Source: Kipferlia bialata (lineage: Eukaryota > Fornicata). Taken from it: a stretch of DNA of 49,927 nucleotides. Positions 10,424-23,500 of the stretch are shown piece after piece. The stretch lies in NCBI GenBank assembly GCA_003568945.1, contig BDIP01000008.1, positions 1,231 through 51,157 on the forward strand, in the 5' to 3' direction. The translations under genes and the position numbers were made by a program. Each line of letters starts with the position of its first letter. Within the stretch, counting starts at the first letter, position 1. The notes under the pieces were generated by a model. It did no database searches. It saw only the letters and a program-made list of their open reading frames with translations, and was not told the origin of the DNA.

Positions 10424-12158
10424 CCTAAACAACTGTACGTCACATGGCTCGACCCCAACCTATCGATAAGTGACAACCATGCTTAAGTCCATTAGAGCTG
10501 GATAGAAGGATGGCTGCACTTTGACAGCTTTACACGCCTATTGCACCACTCAGCGATACCTTGACCGAGGCTGCCTGAACAAGGTCTCTATAACTGTCTC
10601 CTAGACGGTCAATATGGCATTCGCAACACTGTAACTATCAAGTAGCACTCGATACTGATAGTAGGACCACAGGCGTATTATAGGATACCTGGCTTAACGC
10701 TCAATGCAGGAACGGACAGGTGCACAGGAATATACTTCTTGGATCGATCATCACCCGGAGACAATAGGTCCCGACTGTCCATAAGGAGTCTATAAAGAGA
10801 CCAGTTCTGCTTCAGTGTTAGAGCATAGGTAGTTACTACTGAACAGAAGGAGTTTTTGATTCCTGGACCCTTTTCCGCTCTTGGTCCAATCTAGACCGTG
10901 ATAGTGTGAGCCCCCACGTTTCTGGTCTGTTCCTTCAGTAGAGTAGGTGTTCTGGGGAAATACTGCTCTCGGCTGATTCTTCTGAGCAGCATGGGATGCT
11001 ACCAAGTCAATTCTGACCCTAAATACAGGAAACTATGGTTAGTAATTGTGATGAGAACTACTATCGGTGTACTAGAACTACTTTCTGTTTAGAGTGAGCT
11101 ATATACACTTCTGATACTGTGGATCATAAAGCAGTATACACTAGTCTGGAATCTGCCACGCGTAGTCTTGGCTGCCCCAATATGACCATCTACGGTGTGA
11201 TATCCGTAAGAGAACCATTTACGGCAGAGTTACTGCGTCAATATCATCAACAGTAGCGTTGTTGACGATATAACCATTGTCCTAAGACAATACCCAGTTG
11301 TTCTATGTATTTTACCCTACACGTCCTACTTGGCCGAGACAGTTCTGTTGGGACATTTTGTCTATACGTTTCCAAACATTCACAATGATCTCTCCCCAGT
11401 GTCTCCAAGCAATGAACAGTCTGCCTTGATACCCAGTATCAGAGCATATATGTCACTGAATCATGCCAACTAACCGACTACAGCTGTAATTGAACATCTG
11501 AGAGTCTCAACAGTAATGACCGGATTGTCTTGGTCGGTTGTAGACCTCATACTGACTCATTGCACTCTGAGTATGATACTTCAGTATATGTTGGCTCCAG
11601 CCTCAGCATGAGATTTCCGGAAGTGTCTTTTCACTCTCTACATGCCGAGCTCTGCACTTTCCGTGTAGAAATACTATCATTCCAACTTTCCACATTCAAA
11701 TATAGTTTTTGTCCTCAAACCCGCGACTCGTATGATTATTCGCCTATTGCATTCGTCTACTGCAATCGAATCAGTGTCCCGATATCTGTAAATCAACAAT
11801 GAATAATTCATCCAATATTGAGGGTGTAGCAAGTTCAGTATCTGACGGAGGTCTCGACCATGGGCACAATTCCAGAGTTTCTATTCTACTGCAAAACTGC
11901 AGGGATTGTGAGTCGTAGACATTGATCAGCGAGTAAGGAACTAGCGTCTTCTATTCCACCTATATCTAACTATTAGAGTTGTGCATGAGTTTTTGGACTA
12001 CTTAGTCAGTGACAACCTGTCACCTAACACGCATTGGCAGTTCAACTATTACACAGCCTGAACCCTAGTGGAAAGAACTACTGCGAAGACACACATTCAT
12101 AGATCATGGATTCACATGGTTTACTGAATAGAAATACATACATATAAACACTTATTGG
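10424..12158. other. 1.7 kb stretch with no recognisable gene
   Basis: Lies upstream of the coiled-coil gene and downstream of the dynein-like gene. It lacks the exon-intron texture and simple repeats of the rest of the window. Short open frames at 10790-11005 (minus) and 11530-11802 (plus) have no recognisable protein features or flanking splice sites. It should hold the promoter of the coiled-coil gene at its left end. Confidence 0.5.
12120..12125 (-). promoter_or_regulatory. Candidate polyadenylation hexamer AGTAAA
   Basis: AGTAAA lies about 34 bases after the stop of the dynein-like gene on the same strand. It matches the AGTRAA signal of Giardia; an AATAAG also follows the stop. Motif and spacing are the only evidence. 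Confidence 0.4.
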
Positions 12159-15100
12159 TCACAGAAGCTTTGGAGTCTCTGCTTCCTGAACTCCAGCCAG
12201 GATATCTGGCCCCATCTCCACAAGGGACACGGACAGGGCGGAGGTCGTCTGAGTGGTGGGGAAGGGCGTGTAGCTGGATGCTGCCTGAACTGCTGGTACG
12301 TCCAATGAAGACACCTTGGTGGCACAGGACACAGGGACCGTTCCAATCAGACTACCCAGCATGTTGGTCATGGGCACAAAGAGGATAGGGGTGGTGGCCG
12401 CCGGTTTCAACACCCGAGCTCTCTGGTGGGCGTAGATGTGGGGCATGGGGTAGGCTAGGGTGGGTACTGGCGTCACCACACTCCGCGGTGCAAATCTGGG
12501 AAGCGAGCTGGAGAGAGAGTCTGAGGAAACCAAAGAGGCCGGAAGAGACACAGAGATGCCACTGACTGGTGGGGTATCAGTGTCTGCGCCCGTGGACAAC
12601 AAGTAGTCAGCCACAGGCCCCATGGCACTAGCGGCCGAGGTGGTCACAGTGCTCAGCCTGACCTCGGACGGTGGCTTTCGCTCAAGAGATGCAATCAGCA
12701 CCTCCATGTTGGCCGACCCACTCGGCCGCTTCACGGGGGCGTTCTCCCCCTTCTTCCCCTTCTTGTCATCACTCTCCTGATCCTTCTCTTCCGAGGTATC
12801 CGGGCCAACCGGCGTGGCCACATAGGTCACCCCCCCAGCGCTGAGTCTGTGCTGCGACTGCAGAGTGGGTGCGTACTGGACGTCCAGGCGGTGTCTGACC
12901 CACCCAGCCTTGGTCTTGAAGGCAGACCCCACGGGACCCCCCTCGCCACAGGACTGGAGCAGCTCTGGCACACTGAGCACGGTACCAGACCGGGAGAGAG
13001 ACGTGACAGCAAAGCGCTGCACGGCCCTGACCACTGCGCCTTCCAGTGCTGAGTGGAGGTGGGAGTGGATCAGAGCCGGGGCAGTCTGGGCCATGAGGGC
13101 AGAGACAGTGTCGGTGGAGGGCACGGTCACAGGGGCCTTGACGGTATCCGCAGACAGGCCCAGGCCCTCAGCCGCATTCAGCACCGAGTTGGGCCATCTC
13201 TGCAGCGTTGGCGGGACCTCCTTCCTGTTCCCAGAGGCCCGAACGTTGCGCATCAGCAGCGTGTAGGTGTCACATACTGTAGTGAACAGAGTGCGTGCAG
13301 CAAAGGACTGGACCACGGCCACATCGTGGTGTATGGTAGGGAGTCCACGGCCACTGAGCATCCTGGCCCCGACCTGGGCACACGTGGGTGAGGGATGGCG
13401 AAGAGAGGCAGCAGGGGCATAACCGGCAAGCAGCCTCAGCCCAGTCTCATTTCTGGTCTGACTCGACAGGACTCGGGATGAGGTCCCTGCCGCAAACAGC
13501 ATGGGCAGGGTAGAGGCTGTCACGGCCCTCACACGCTGTGAGAGAGCCACCACAGCCGCCGTGGCAATGTTATAGTGGGACAGCAGGGGTGCCATGCGGG
13601 ATATCCTGGTCTCAGTATGGTACAGGGCGCCACTGGCAGGCAGCACTGTGCCTGGGGGTGCCCTGACCCCAGAACAGAGCAGGGCCCCAGACAGCACGGC
13701 CTGGTTCCTAGAGTCGCAGGGTGTCACCAGCAACGTGGACACTGCTACCTCCTCGAGGGGCATGATGATAGGCGCCAGGGGTGGCAGGACGGTGACGTAT
13801 CTGCCGTCAGGGCCCAGTCCCGACGTGGGTCTCTTGGGGTCCTTGGGCTGTGTGCTGGAGAGGCCGTGGGCATGGGGCCCCTCAGCGGTGTCTGCCGTAT
13901 CCAGCAGCAGCCCTATCGTGGCCAGGTTGTTGTTGGCAGATGGGTTGGCCTGCATACGGTTACGCTGCCTTGCTATGAGACTATGTACATAATGGTTTGG
14001 CAGAGTCACATTCAGTCAATCAACCAACTCTCCATGGTCACATATACATCTAGGAACATAAATACATGTACATATACTGACACTCATACCTCGCTACTGC
14101 CATTGAGCTGAATCCCATCTTGGATGTATTGCTCCGCAGCATCTCGCACGCCTGTGCGTTGTGTCCTGCAGAGTTGTCGGTAGGAACACCAACCGGAAGG
14201 CGGAACAGAGAGTCGGGGTGGCCAGGGGATGTCATCTTGAGCAGAGGCAGGGAGAGAGAGACCGCCGGGATGGCGGCGTAGGGGTGCCTATGGAACGGGG
14301 ACACTTCTTGAAGGGAGATGCTGGGGACCGGGGGTCTGAGCCACGGCAGAACAGGGCCGTTGACCAGCGGCACAGACGCCTCCATGAGCCGGGCCTGGTC
14401 CTGCACCACCCGCTGCACACTGCTGGATGAGAGCACAGAGTCGCTGATGAGGTGCACTCCTAAGGTGTCTGCCACGCACCCCCTCCTGGCACCCGTGCTG
14501 ACTAGGGCCAGGTACAGCGCATACTGCGGCATCGCAAGGCATATCTTGGGGTCAGCAGCACTCAAGGCCGCCAATATCCTGTGCGCAGAGAGTAAGGTCC
14601 TGACATGCTTCTTGTGGGCCTTGACATGAGGGAGTACATACAGGTGCCACATATGATATATAGACAGCACAACACACTCTGCGCTACACATATAGCACAA
14701 CTGGTTAGGGGATTACATCAACACACAACCAGAAGGAGACTAGGTAGGGGCAAGCGCACACAAGACATCTGGCCCCACTACTATATAATATACTTGCACT
14801 ATACTGCACTATAATGGAACAGCTCACACGTTAGTAACACATAGTCGGTATCACACATACTTAGTAACAAATACACACATAGTATACAGTGAGTATAGAT
14901 CGTCAACGTGGAACAGTACCTGGGCCACCGCGCTCTTCTCAATGGAACTTGACGAGGAGGTCTCGGCAAACTGCTTGGCGGTGTTACGGGCAGAGCCCCT
15001 GTCATTAGGGATCCTTATGCTGATACCCGGCTAGTACATATTTCAGTAACAGTATCTACATTGGATGATGCACATTTGAGTTCCTCCTCCCCCTACCTAG

Positions 15101-17520
15101 CCGAGTCTCTGCCTACACTCCTGGAGCTGCTCCTCGCAGAGTCCCGGTGGGACTGCAGACCCCGCTGGGGTGGGACACACGTATATGTACATACATGGGA
15201 ATGAATGTACACACATCAGCCGTTAATGACATGCATTTGCAGAAATACCAACAGGGAGCACACTCTGTGAATAGAAGTGTGTAGGTACTTACAAAATGTA
15301 ACTGTGTAAAAGAACTGTGACTCCGTACCGCAGTCATCGGTTGCTTGTTCTCAACAGGCCCCGTTAGTGCACCGCCTGATGGTTAGGACGCACATACATA
15401 CAATGATAGTGCACATATCCCGCAACACCACACCAGAACACCACACTAGAACACTATATCCCCATTAACCGTACACACCGTACCCGTCATCGTGTTGACC
15501 ACGAGGGAGGAGTCGACTGCGACCTTGAGGCCGACCAGGGCCGGGGTCGGCATAGACGCCCCAGGCACCGTGTAGGAACTGGGCACACACAGGGCCACTG
15601 TGCTGCTGGAGACTGCGCCCGCACTGCCTATGGCCTGGACATCCACTAGGGTCTCCCCGATCCTCTGCACCTGGGGGGTCAGACTATATACATATATATA
15701 GTATCAGTATCATATATATACTATATACATATGTCAGGCAGGGGCAGGAGAGGACAGGAAGCTGCACAGCATAGACACACCATGTAAAAAAATGCCAGTA
15801 TTACAATTCCTAACGGGGACATGGACTACTGGCTGCATACCTGTCTTCCAAACTTGGCGAGGATCAGGGGCGACACCATCCGTAGTGTCTGCAGCAGGGT
15901 CTGGGACACAATGTGGGCGGAGAGTAGGGGCGACATGACCTTGGTGTCCACCAGTGACGGGCCCTGCCCTGCTGTCATACAATAGCACATGATAGCATAT
16001 GATAGCATATGAGAGAGTAAAACAGAAGTGTAGACACGACTCAACATCCACCGAGAGTCCTTACCGTTGAGACACAGGACGTCTGGTATCTTTGTGTTGA
16101 TGGCGAGAGCAAGGCTCCTCGGGGTAACCTGGGCGTACATACGCCCTGTGTCTGCCGAGGAGACAGGTGCCAAGGGGGGCACTGGGGACTGGATGGAGTC
16201 GAAGGTGGTGGTCTTGGCCACCAGATCTATACCCATGAGGCTGGAGACAGGCACGGGGTCTAGGCATGAGACATACACGTACAAATAGACAGCATCACTT
16301 GACAGAATACATATATATATATATATATATGCATTCCATAATGGGCAGTCAGACAGAACACGCCGGATCATTCTTCATCACCCACTAAGTGCGTACCAGC
16401 TGAGTTGAGGGGTCTGGTGCTAGTGCATAAAGGGTGTAGCAGCTGGAGGCACATGGACATGAACCTGCTGGATGGTTAGGAATGTCGAACTGTCAATATA
16501 TACCTATACAAATATATACACACAAATATACATACATAAATATACAGTCGGTGGTTTACAGTTCAATACTCATCAAACAACTGCAGGCAGTTGTGCACCA
16601 ATGGAATGAATAACGGTACCTGCTTTCGGCGTTGCTAGGGAAGGACAGTACGTTGCACAGTAAGCCTATGAGCTGGTACCAGGCTAGACCAGTTGTAATA
16701 CCATCCTTGGGGGTGAGAGAGAGGGAACCAAAAACGCCATACTCACGTGGAGTGGTCGCTAACGATAGCAAGTGCGGTGTTACCTGGGACACTATCTCCT
16801 CTATGCCGGCTGTGAGCATCGCCGTGTCTGCCCCCGTCAGAGGCCTACCCACAGAGTGGGGCACGGCAGAGGGGACGGGGTCGATGGGTAGGGCCGAGGC
16901 CAGCAGAGAGTTGAAGAGACAGGGCAGGGTGACAGCTGGGACGTCAGAAGGCGTAACGGCGACATGATGATAACCTCTTTTGATATCATATTTCTTTGAA
17001 GTGTTGGATAGTACTAAGCCCCCACCCGCCAGGAGCATGTGTCCCAAGACAGAGCTGTCGGGACGGATGCAGGATGTGAAGCTGTTGACAGCCCTGCTAA
17101 GTGTGTTCTGTGGCATCTTGCATAGAGAGTCGAGGGTGTTCTGTCTAACCCCTAGTATCAGTCAAGTGTGAGTGTCAGTACAGGCAAGTCAAGGCAGAAA
17201 GAAGAGGCGAAGGTATGTATGAGGTACTCCGGCTCACATCAAGTGTTCTAGCGCATATCCCCAGCACCCACCTACCCCTCCTCCCACCAGGGGCCCCTCT
17301 AACAGGAGAGGTACCCTGTCGAGTAGCTTGCACACTGCCTCTGTGGGAGACATCCTCAGCACACTCCCTAGGGTGGCCACAAGGCCCCCCCTCTGTGAGG
17401 CATCTGCCTCTGAGTCCTGCACAGTCAGTATCAGTGTCAGTATCATATACATGGATGTATACATATATACATATCACACTGACACTGCATCTGAGTCCTG
17501 CACAGTCAGCCACGGGTCAC
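12159..17520 (-). other. Dynein C-terminal domain
   Basis: LSLPLLKMTSPGHPDSLFRL then SAGHNAQACEMLRSN (14.2 kb) follows the YI..LP..D.PE.FGLH.NA block. In the final exon, TTPILFVPMTNMLGSLIGTV then PVSCATKVSS has the layout of the terminal PVI...P block and the CPVYKTS..RGTLSTTGHSTNF block. The latter is poorly conserved, but it is in the right place about 50 residues before the stop. Inserts include KKGKKGENAPVKRPSG near 12.75 kb. The domain is about three times its usual length. Confidence 0.65.
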
Positions 17521-20500
17521 CACCCAGGTATAGCGCGACAAGTATAGTATCAAACTTTCAGCTAGTATATACACATGATATACTCGTGGCGCCTGCAAGG
17601 TAACATCAGTAGTAGAAGTACCAACGGACCTGGTTGCTGATGATCTGGTCCACCAGGTGCGACACGTCCGTCTGATAGGAACCCCGCCCATCTATGCCCC
17701 TCACAGGTGACTGCAGGACTAGACGGAAGTCCGGGTGGACCGGCCGCTGTACGGGACCCACCGTGTCTGAGTCTGCCACTGTCTCCGCCGCATGGCCTCC
17801 CCTGTCGCCATGGGTATCTCCCCCACCGCTGTCAAGGTTCAGCAGAGGCTCCCACCAGTTGCCAAGCTCAGTGTTGAACGAGTCTGCGCTGGTGAACGGT
17901 TCCACGTTGAAGCCCCTCAGGGTATCGATGGTGGATGCAGGCAGCGTGAGTATCAGCGTGTGCCCCTTCTCCACGGCGACTGACACCGAGTACCTCAGCT
18001 TGGTCACATTCTCCAGCACAGACACACTCGTCACACACCGCTTCGCACCCCCGACGGCTGCGCCTGCCTCTCCGTCCTGAGATGTGGGCCGTGGCGATGT
18101 CTTGGCCGCACCACTCTTGGTCTGTGGGGTGGTATGGGACACGAGGGCACACCCAATCTCCGACGTGAGGATGTCTGCAAGAGGTATGTTGCTTGAGGCC
18201 ACAATGGCATGTCTAGAGCTCTGGGAGAGGGCCATCATGAGGGGAATGCGCCCTGTGGCGAGTGATGACACCGTATCGTGTACATCCAATTCCTCGTCGG
18301 CTGAGGCTGACTGGAGCACAGCCTGCTCCGCCTCTGTGGGCACTGTCTGACACAGGCCAAAGGGGGCCAGGCCACTGACATACCCGTGGGTCTGGATGTC
18401 CAGCACAGCCTGCAGGGCCTGCACAGACCGATCGGGGCGGAACATGGCGACGCAAACAAGCCGAAGCATCGCCATCTCCTGAGGAATTAGAAATAGGAGC
18501 TTGGTGGGTAGAAATAGGTCAGGCATCCAGCTGGCTTGTTCTGCTGCACAGCTACTCTATACGTACCTCTGCGCCGAGTGTATATGTCTGGAGGGTACTG
18601 GCTGTGACGTTGGTCCCCAGGCCACTGAGGGACCTGGTCACTCTGGACGGGGCCTCGTCGTCTGAGTCCTCGGCCTGTGTCGGGCCTGGACATTAGGCAA
18701 ACAGGGATAGGAGAGACCAAGATACCATACTGACACCCGTTCTCCACTATATCTGACTATACCTACTGCGGGGCATGTGCTTCCAGTGAACTCCGCCAGG
18801 GTGTGGAGGGACTTGTCTGGGATCGGGGCAGTCTCCGGGGTGGCAGACTCATACCACTGGAGGTTAGAGAGGGGCGCAGAGGTCAATTAAGAACCACGAG
18901 TATATTTAACTTACGAATCAAATATAGTGTTAGATACCTCAACCCAGGCCTGTTTGTCTCGTATCAGAGCCTCTGCAAGGCCAGACATACGGGCCACACT
19001 CCCACTGACCAGGTACACAACCTAAAGGTCAGAATTAATACTGAGTATCCACAGTCCTCGAGACGAGAATCAGAGAGAGTAAATGAATCCGGAGAAGAGG
19101 AGGAGATTCCTGGTGTGACACTCAAATCACCCTGCCAAATTGACACCCTCACACTGACACACCTGTGTGTTGCTGACAAAGTATGGGAACTCCTCACAGA
19201 CAGCTGAAAGGGAGGTGGTGAGGGCGCTGCTGTTGCTGATGGGGGGAAGAAGGTCCTCAGGGGCCCGCCTATCTCTGACGCTAGAAGTACTGAATGTGAG
19301 ATTTGGAAGACATGACCAATCCCTTTGAATTAGTATAGGGAACAAAAGATCCACTGAGACATACAGACAAGTAACCGCAAATGTCACCTGAGGGCCAATG
19401 GGTTACGGGGCACGGAGGACGTGGCCTGCAATGCCGCCAGACGGGGCACAGGTGCGCCGGAGTCAGACGTGGGGGGCTTCGGAAGAGAGTCAAAGGGAAC
19501 ACCTGAAGTGAATACAGTATTAACTCTGGATAGTGTGTCAATAAATCGACAGAACTTCACAACTATACCATGAACACCCTGGCTACCTGCATGCAGTGAC
19601 GATGTCTGTCTGAGGGGGGAGAGGGGGATCTCCTTGGAGGAGGGGTCCATTGACTGCATCAGGTCATGCTCGGTTCTTCCCTTACTCTGTCCTTTACCCT
19701 TGCCCTCGCCCTTCTTCTCCCGCTTGTCCTTACCAGCCTTGCCCTTGCCCTTTGGCTTTCCCTAATAGTAAGTCAGTCGACAGTGACGGCTAAGTCATTG
19801 TACAATCACCGTAACGTGCTCTCCCTACCTTGCCCTTGGCTCCCTCGCGCTGTGTCTTCCTGCCATCAGCCTCCTCAGTATCCGAGGCACTGCCGGCGTC
19901 CCTGCCAGGCCTGTGGAGCCAGGCCTCTAGGGTCACGGCAACACTCTCACGCCAGGCCTCGCTCTGGGCACCCTCAGCGCCTGAGGCAGACCTGTGATGA
20001 GCATTATATAAATACCAGTATATACCAGGAGAGTGCAGGTATATATATATATTAACACGACACATGGGGGCACCGACTGGCACATGACACATGCCAGCTT
20101 CAACCAGTGTAATACAATGTGAGACTGAAGCATGGGTACTGATACCTTGCCAGTGGGAGAGTCCTGGCGTTGAGGAGGGCGGGGTTCTCAAGGGCCGACT
20201 CCAGCAATAGGAGCAGCATAGGGGATACCCCACTCCCGTTGTCACCACTGACAGGGCCCACATTAATGGAGAGCGCCTTGCGACTCTCGAGGCCGGTGGC
20301 TGGGATGAGAACCACATTATATAACAATTACCAGTACTATCATCCTCTCCCAAAGAGCCAGGGTAGATACGATCATACGGAACTTTTCATACCAAGCACG
20401 GGTGCAAACACTAAGTATACTACTATACAGATATACTGGCGAGTACCCCCCACCTAGTGCCTGTGCATCGCTGGAGGGCATGACCGTGTCCATGAGCAGG

Positions 20501-23500
20501 GCCACCCCCGTCACAAAGGGAGTCACAAGGTGGGGGGGCAGCGCTGCGCAGATGGACGTGGTGAGAATTCTGGCGGTCTGCTTGGCAATCAGGGACATAC
20601 GGCGCATAATCTGATGGTCCTGTGGTAAGACGCGATGGAACACGAGCTGTGTGCTATACCCCATCACCTTGAGCAGGGAGTGCCCCTCGGCATGGGACCC
20701 GAAGGTCTCGTCCAACACATAGCGCACAATCTCTCTGTTTCGTTAGACTGTATCATCCTATTGGTATATACAAGCAAGTTATCCATAACGCATCCCGACC
20801 ACCAGTCACGACCACCCACCTCACGTGTGCCTCAGATGTCACCACACAGTTGTCCTCCACGTATCCATCGCTGGTGAAAATGGCAATGTCATCGTCGGTC
20901 TCGCTGCTGCGAGTCCTAAATGTCTCCAGAAGCAAGGGGACTGCTCCACCTCGGACTGTATCACCCTTGCGCAGTATATCTCCCAGCACGGCGCTTGCGT
21001 TGACACAGTGCAGGAAAGACCTGGCAGCAAGGAAGAGAGAGGAAACCGGGACAAAGGCCCGTACAAAGCGTCCAATCTTAGCCTCGTGAGAGACAGTAGC
21101 CTGGCACTCTCTGATTAGCCTTGCAATCACGGTCTTGTCACTCTCCACAATGTCCCCCACACTGGCCACAAACCTGGCCCCGATGTTGTGCATGTCGTCC
21201 TGGGGCTCAGGCAGCGTCACGCCCTCTCTCTCTGCCTGACTGTCCGCGCTATCGATGCCCATGTTGCACAGGATGGCTAGCTCGCTGATCAACTCTTCCT
21301 GGGGGTCAGATGCGTATCGACACTGGCCGTCACCTATCACCCCTAGCAAGTCACCCACCTGAAGGAACACATGCTGTCTGTACAGAGACAGTGTCTTGCT
21401 GAGCACAGCGTCGCTTTGACCCTGAAGAGAAGGGTCAGTCACATATGCAAACTTCCGAGCAAGACTCTTGACACCCTGAAAGGTAAGATAAAGGAGGTGA
21501 CAGAATCAACCAATGGTAGCTGATTGCATGGATGTTTGAGAGTACCTTTGGGATCTTGGCACAGACAAGATGTATTGGAAGGTCTAGGTGGACGTCAATA
21601 GGCTCGTTCACAACCAATATGATCTTGGAGACTTGGTTGTAGTAGGTGTCTCCCTCGACCTCGTCCTCATCGTCATCGTCATCACCCAGGTTGCCAAGGG
21701 CACGGGCAACAGAGGCGTTTCTGGATCAGCAGAAGCATAGCATGAGACTAAATAGCAGTTGCTATTATATACCTGCTTTCCTCTGGGCTGGCGTCTTCCC
21801 CGTCGAGAGTGACCTCAATCTCAGCAGAGTCAGAGGTGATGGGCCGCTTCAATAGTCTCTTCAGCTGACCATTCACCAGTCGCTGCAGAAGAACCTGAGG
21901 ATAAACGACCCAGAATGCACTTACTACAATGTGTGTGGAGAGGATGTAAAGCAAGGTACGCGATTGAGACCCATACCTTCAGAGCGTACCCGGCCTGAGT
22001 CTCTCCCCTTAGATCAACAGCTGAAACCTGAATATGAGTACATGATGAATATGCGAGTACTACAGTCTTCTCCAATACAACTCAAAATATGGTACAAAGT
22101 CCATTCATAATACGGATATCCTCATACCTTGCACACTAGGATAGTCCTGATGGAGAGGAAGATAGGAAGAGACGACAGGGACGAGGAGTGATCGCTGAGC
22201 AGGTCTGCGGCTGAGTCGTACATAGCGACGTGGATATCTGTGTTACTTAGCGGGGGGGACGTGCTGTCTGTGTCTGCTGCGGCGGCGTCTGCCTGTCTCT
22301 TCCGGGTCATGGCGGCAAAGCCATCCTTCTGCGACTGCAGCCAGCTCTGTAATGAGAGTCGATATGTAACACACATTTACAATCAGATATTATCCCAATA
22401 TGAGTTGTAGTTTGCCTTCCCCTCAACTATTTGTTGCAGCGACCTGTCACCATACACATATAATAGTACACACACATATACCTCCATGAAGCACTCTGTA
22501 TCTGCTGCGTCTCCCTCAATCACAGGGACCAGGGGACTCATCAGCAGAGCGGCCATCTCTGTCATGCAGTCGTGCTCTCTGGCGTCAGGGGGTATTAGTA
22601 CTGAGGGCATTCTCGAACAACAGAGAGAGACACTTACACTGGCACTCCCTCACCTTGGCACCCCCCCTGTGAATAGGTCCACCGGGGTGTTCCCATTGTA
22701 CTCGTGCAGGACTGCCAGCCCAAACGACTCCGACAGCGTCTTGTCGTAGGTGGCGTCGGCACTCATGAAGGACGGGCTGAAGAAGGGCAGCAGGGGGTGC
22801 AGGTCCGAGTCGGTGAAGGCGGCGGAGACAGACCGCCGAATGTCGGGCAAGATTCCAACCCTGAAGGGTTAGTAGTCAGTGTCTATCCACAATGACCAGA
22901 CGTGTAACATACCTCATCAACAGTTCGTTGAGCTGGGAGGGTTCGCCGCTCTCCCCTGGCCTGAGCATTCCAGATACCTGGCCTAGTCCACCCCTATCTG
23001 TCAGTACCATCAGGACCCAATAGGAGTCCAGAAACACATAATAAAACACCCATCATACTACAACTCAGGGAACCGTACCTCATCATCCCACTTTGGGATA
23101 CATCAGAATATGTGGACGCAAACCGAGGGATCTCCAGTTTCGCCTTCGCCACGTCCACCTCGCCCAGATACTCATCCTCATCTGCCACGCTATCGAGTAG
23201 GATACGACAGACCATGTTGTCAAGCTCTTGGACGTTGTGAGTGAGGCTGGGAGACAGCATTGTGACGGCTCTGATGACGGAGTGTGCAGCGGACGTGTCA
23301 CTCTCCCGCACAAGCTGGCTGATGATACCACTCCACCGCTCCTCTTCCTTTGGTGTTAGAATCTGTATCAATGACATGTGATGCGGGTGAAAACGAAACC
23401 ATGTATACTAATACTCACCTTGGAAAGAGAGTTCAAGGTGCGAATGGCCCCACTTGTCTGCTTGTTCTTAAGGTCAACTAACTGCTCTAGGTGTTCCTTT

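Noticed and set aside
10790-11005. 71-codon minus-strand open frame in the exon-free block
   Set aside because: No domain or composition like that of neighbouring proteins; likely chance.
11530-11802. 90-codon plus-strand open frame in the exon-free block
   Set aside because: No recognisable domain, no splice context, and its length is compatible with chance.
13575-14111. 178-codon plus-strand open frame
   Set aside because: It is antisense to the last long exon of the dynein-like gene and has no protein features; it is a shadow of that GC-rich exon.
12159-14634. A separate gene downstream of the dynein-like gene
   Set aside because: The exon at 14.2 kb and the final exon carry segments laid out like the dynein C-terminal domain, and I found no intervening stop or convincing new start.
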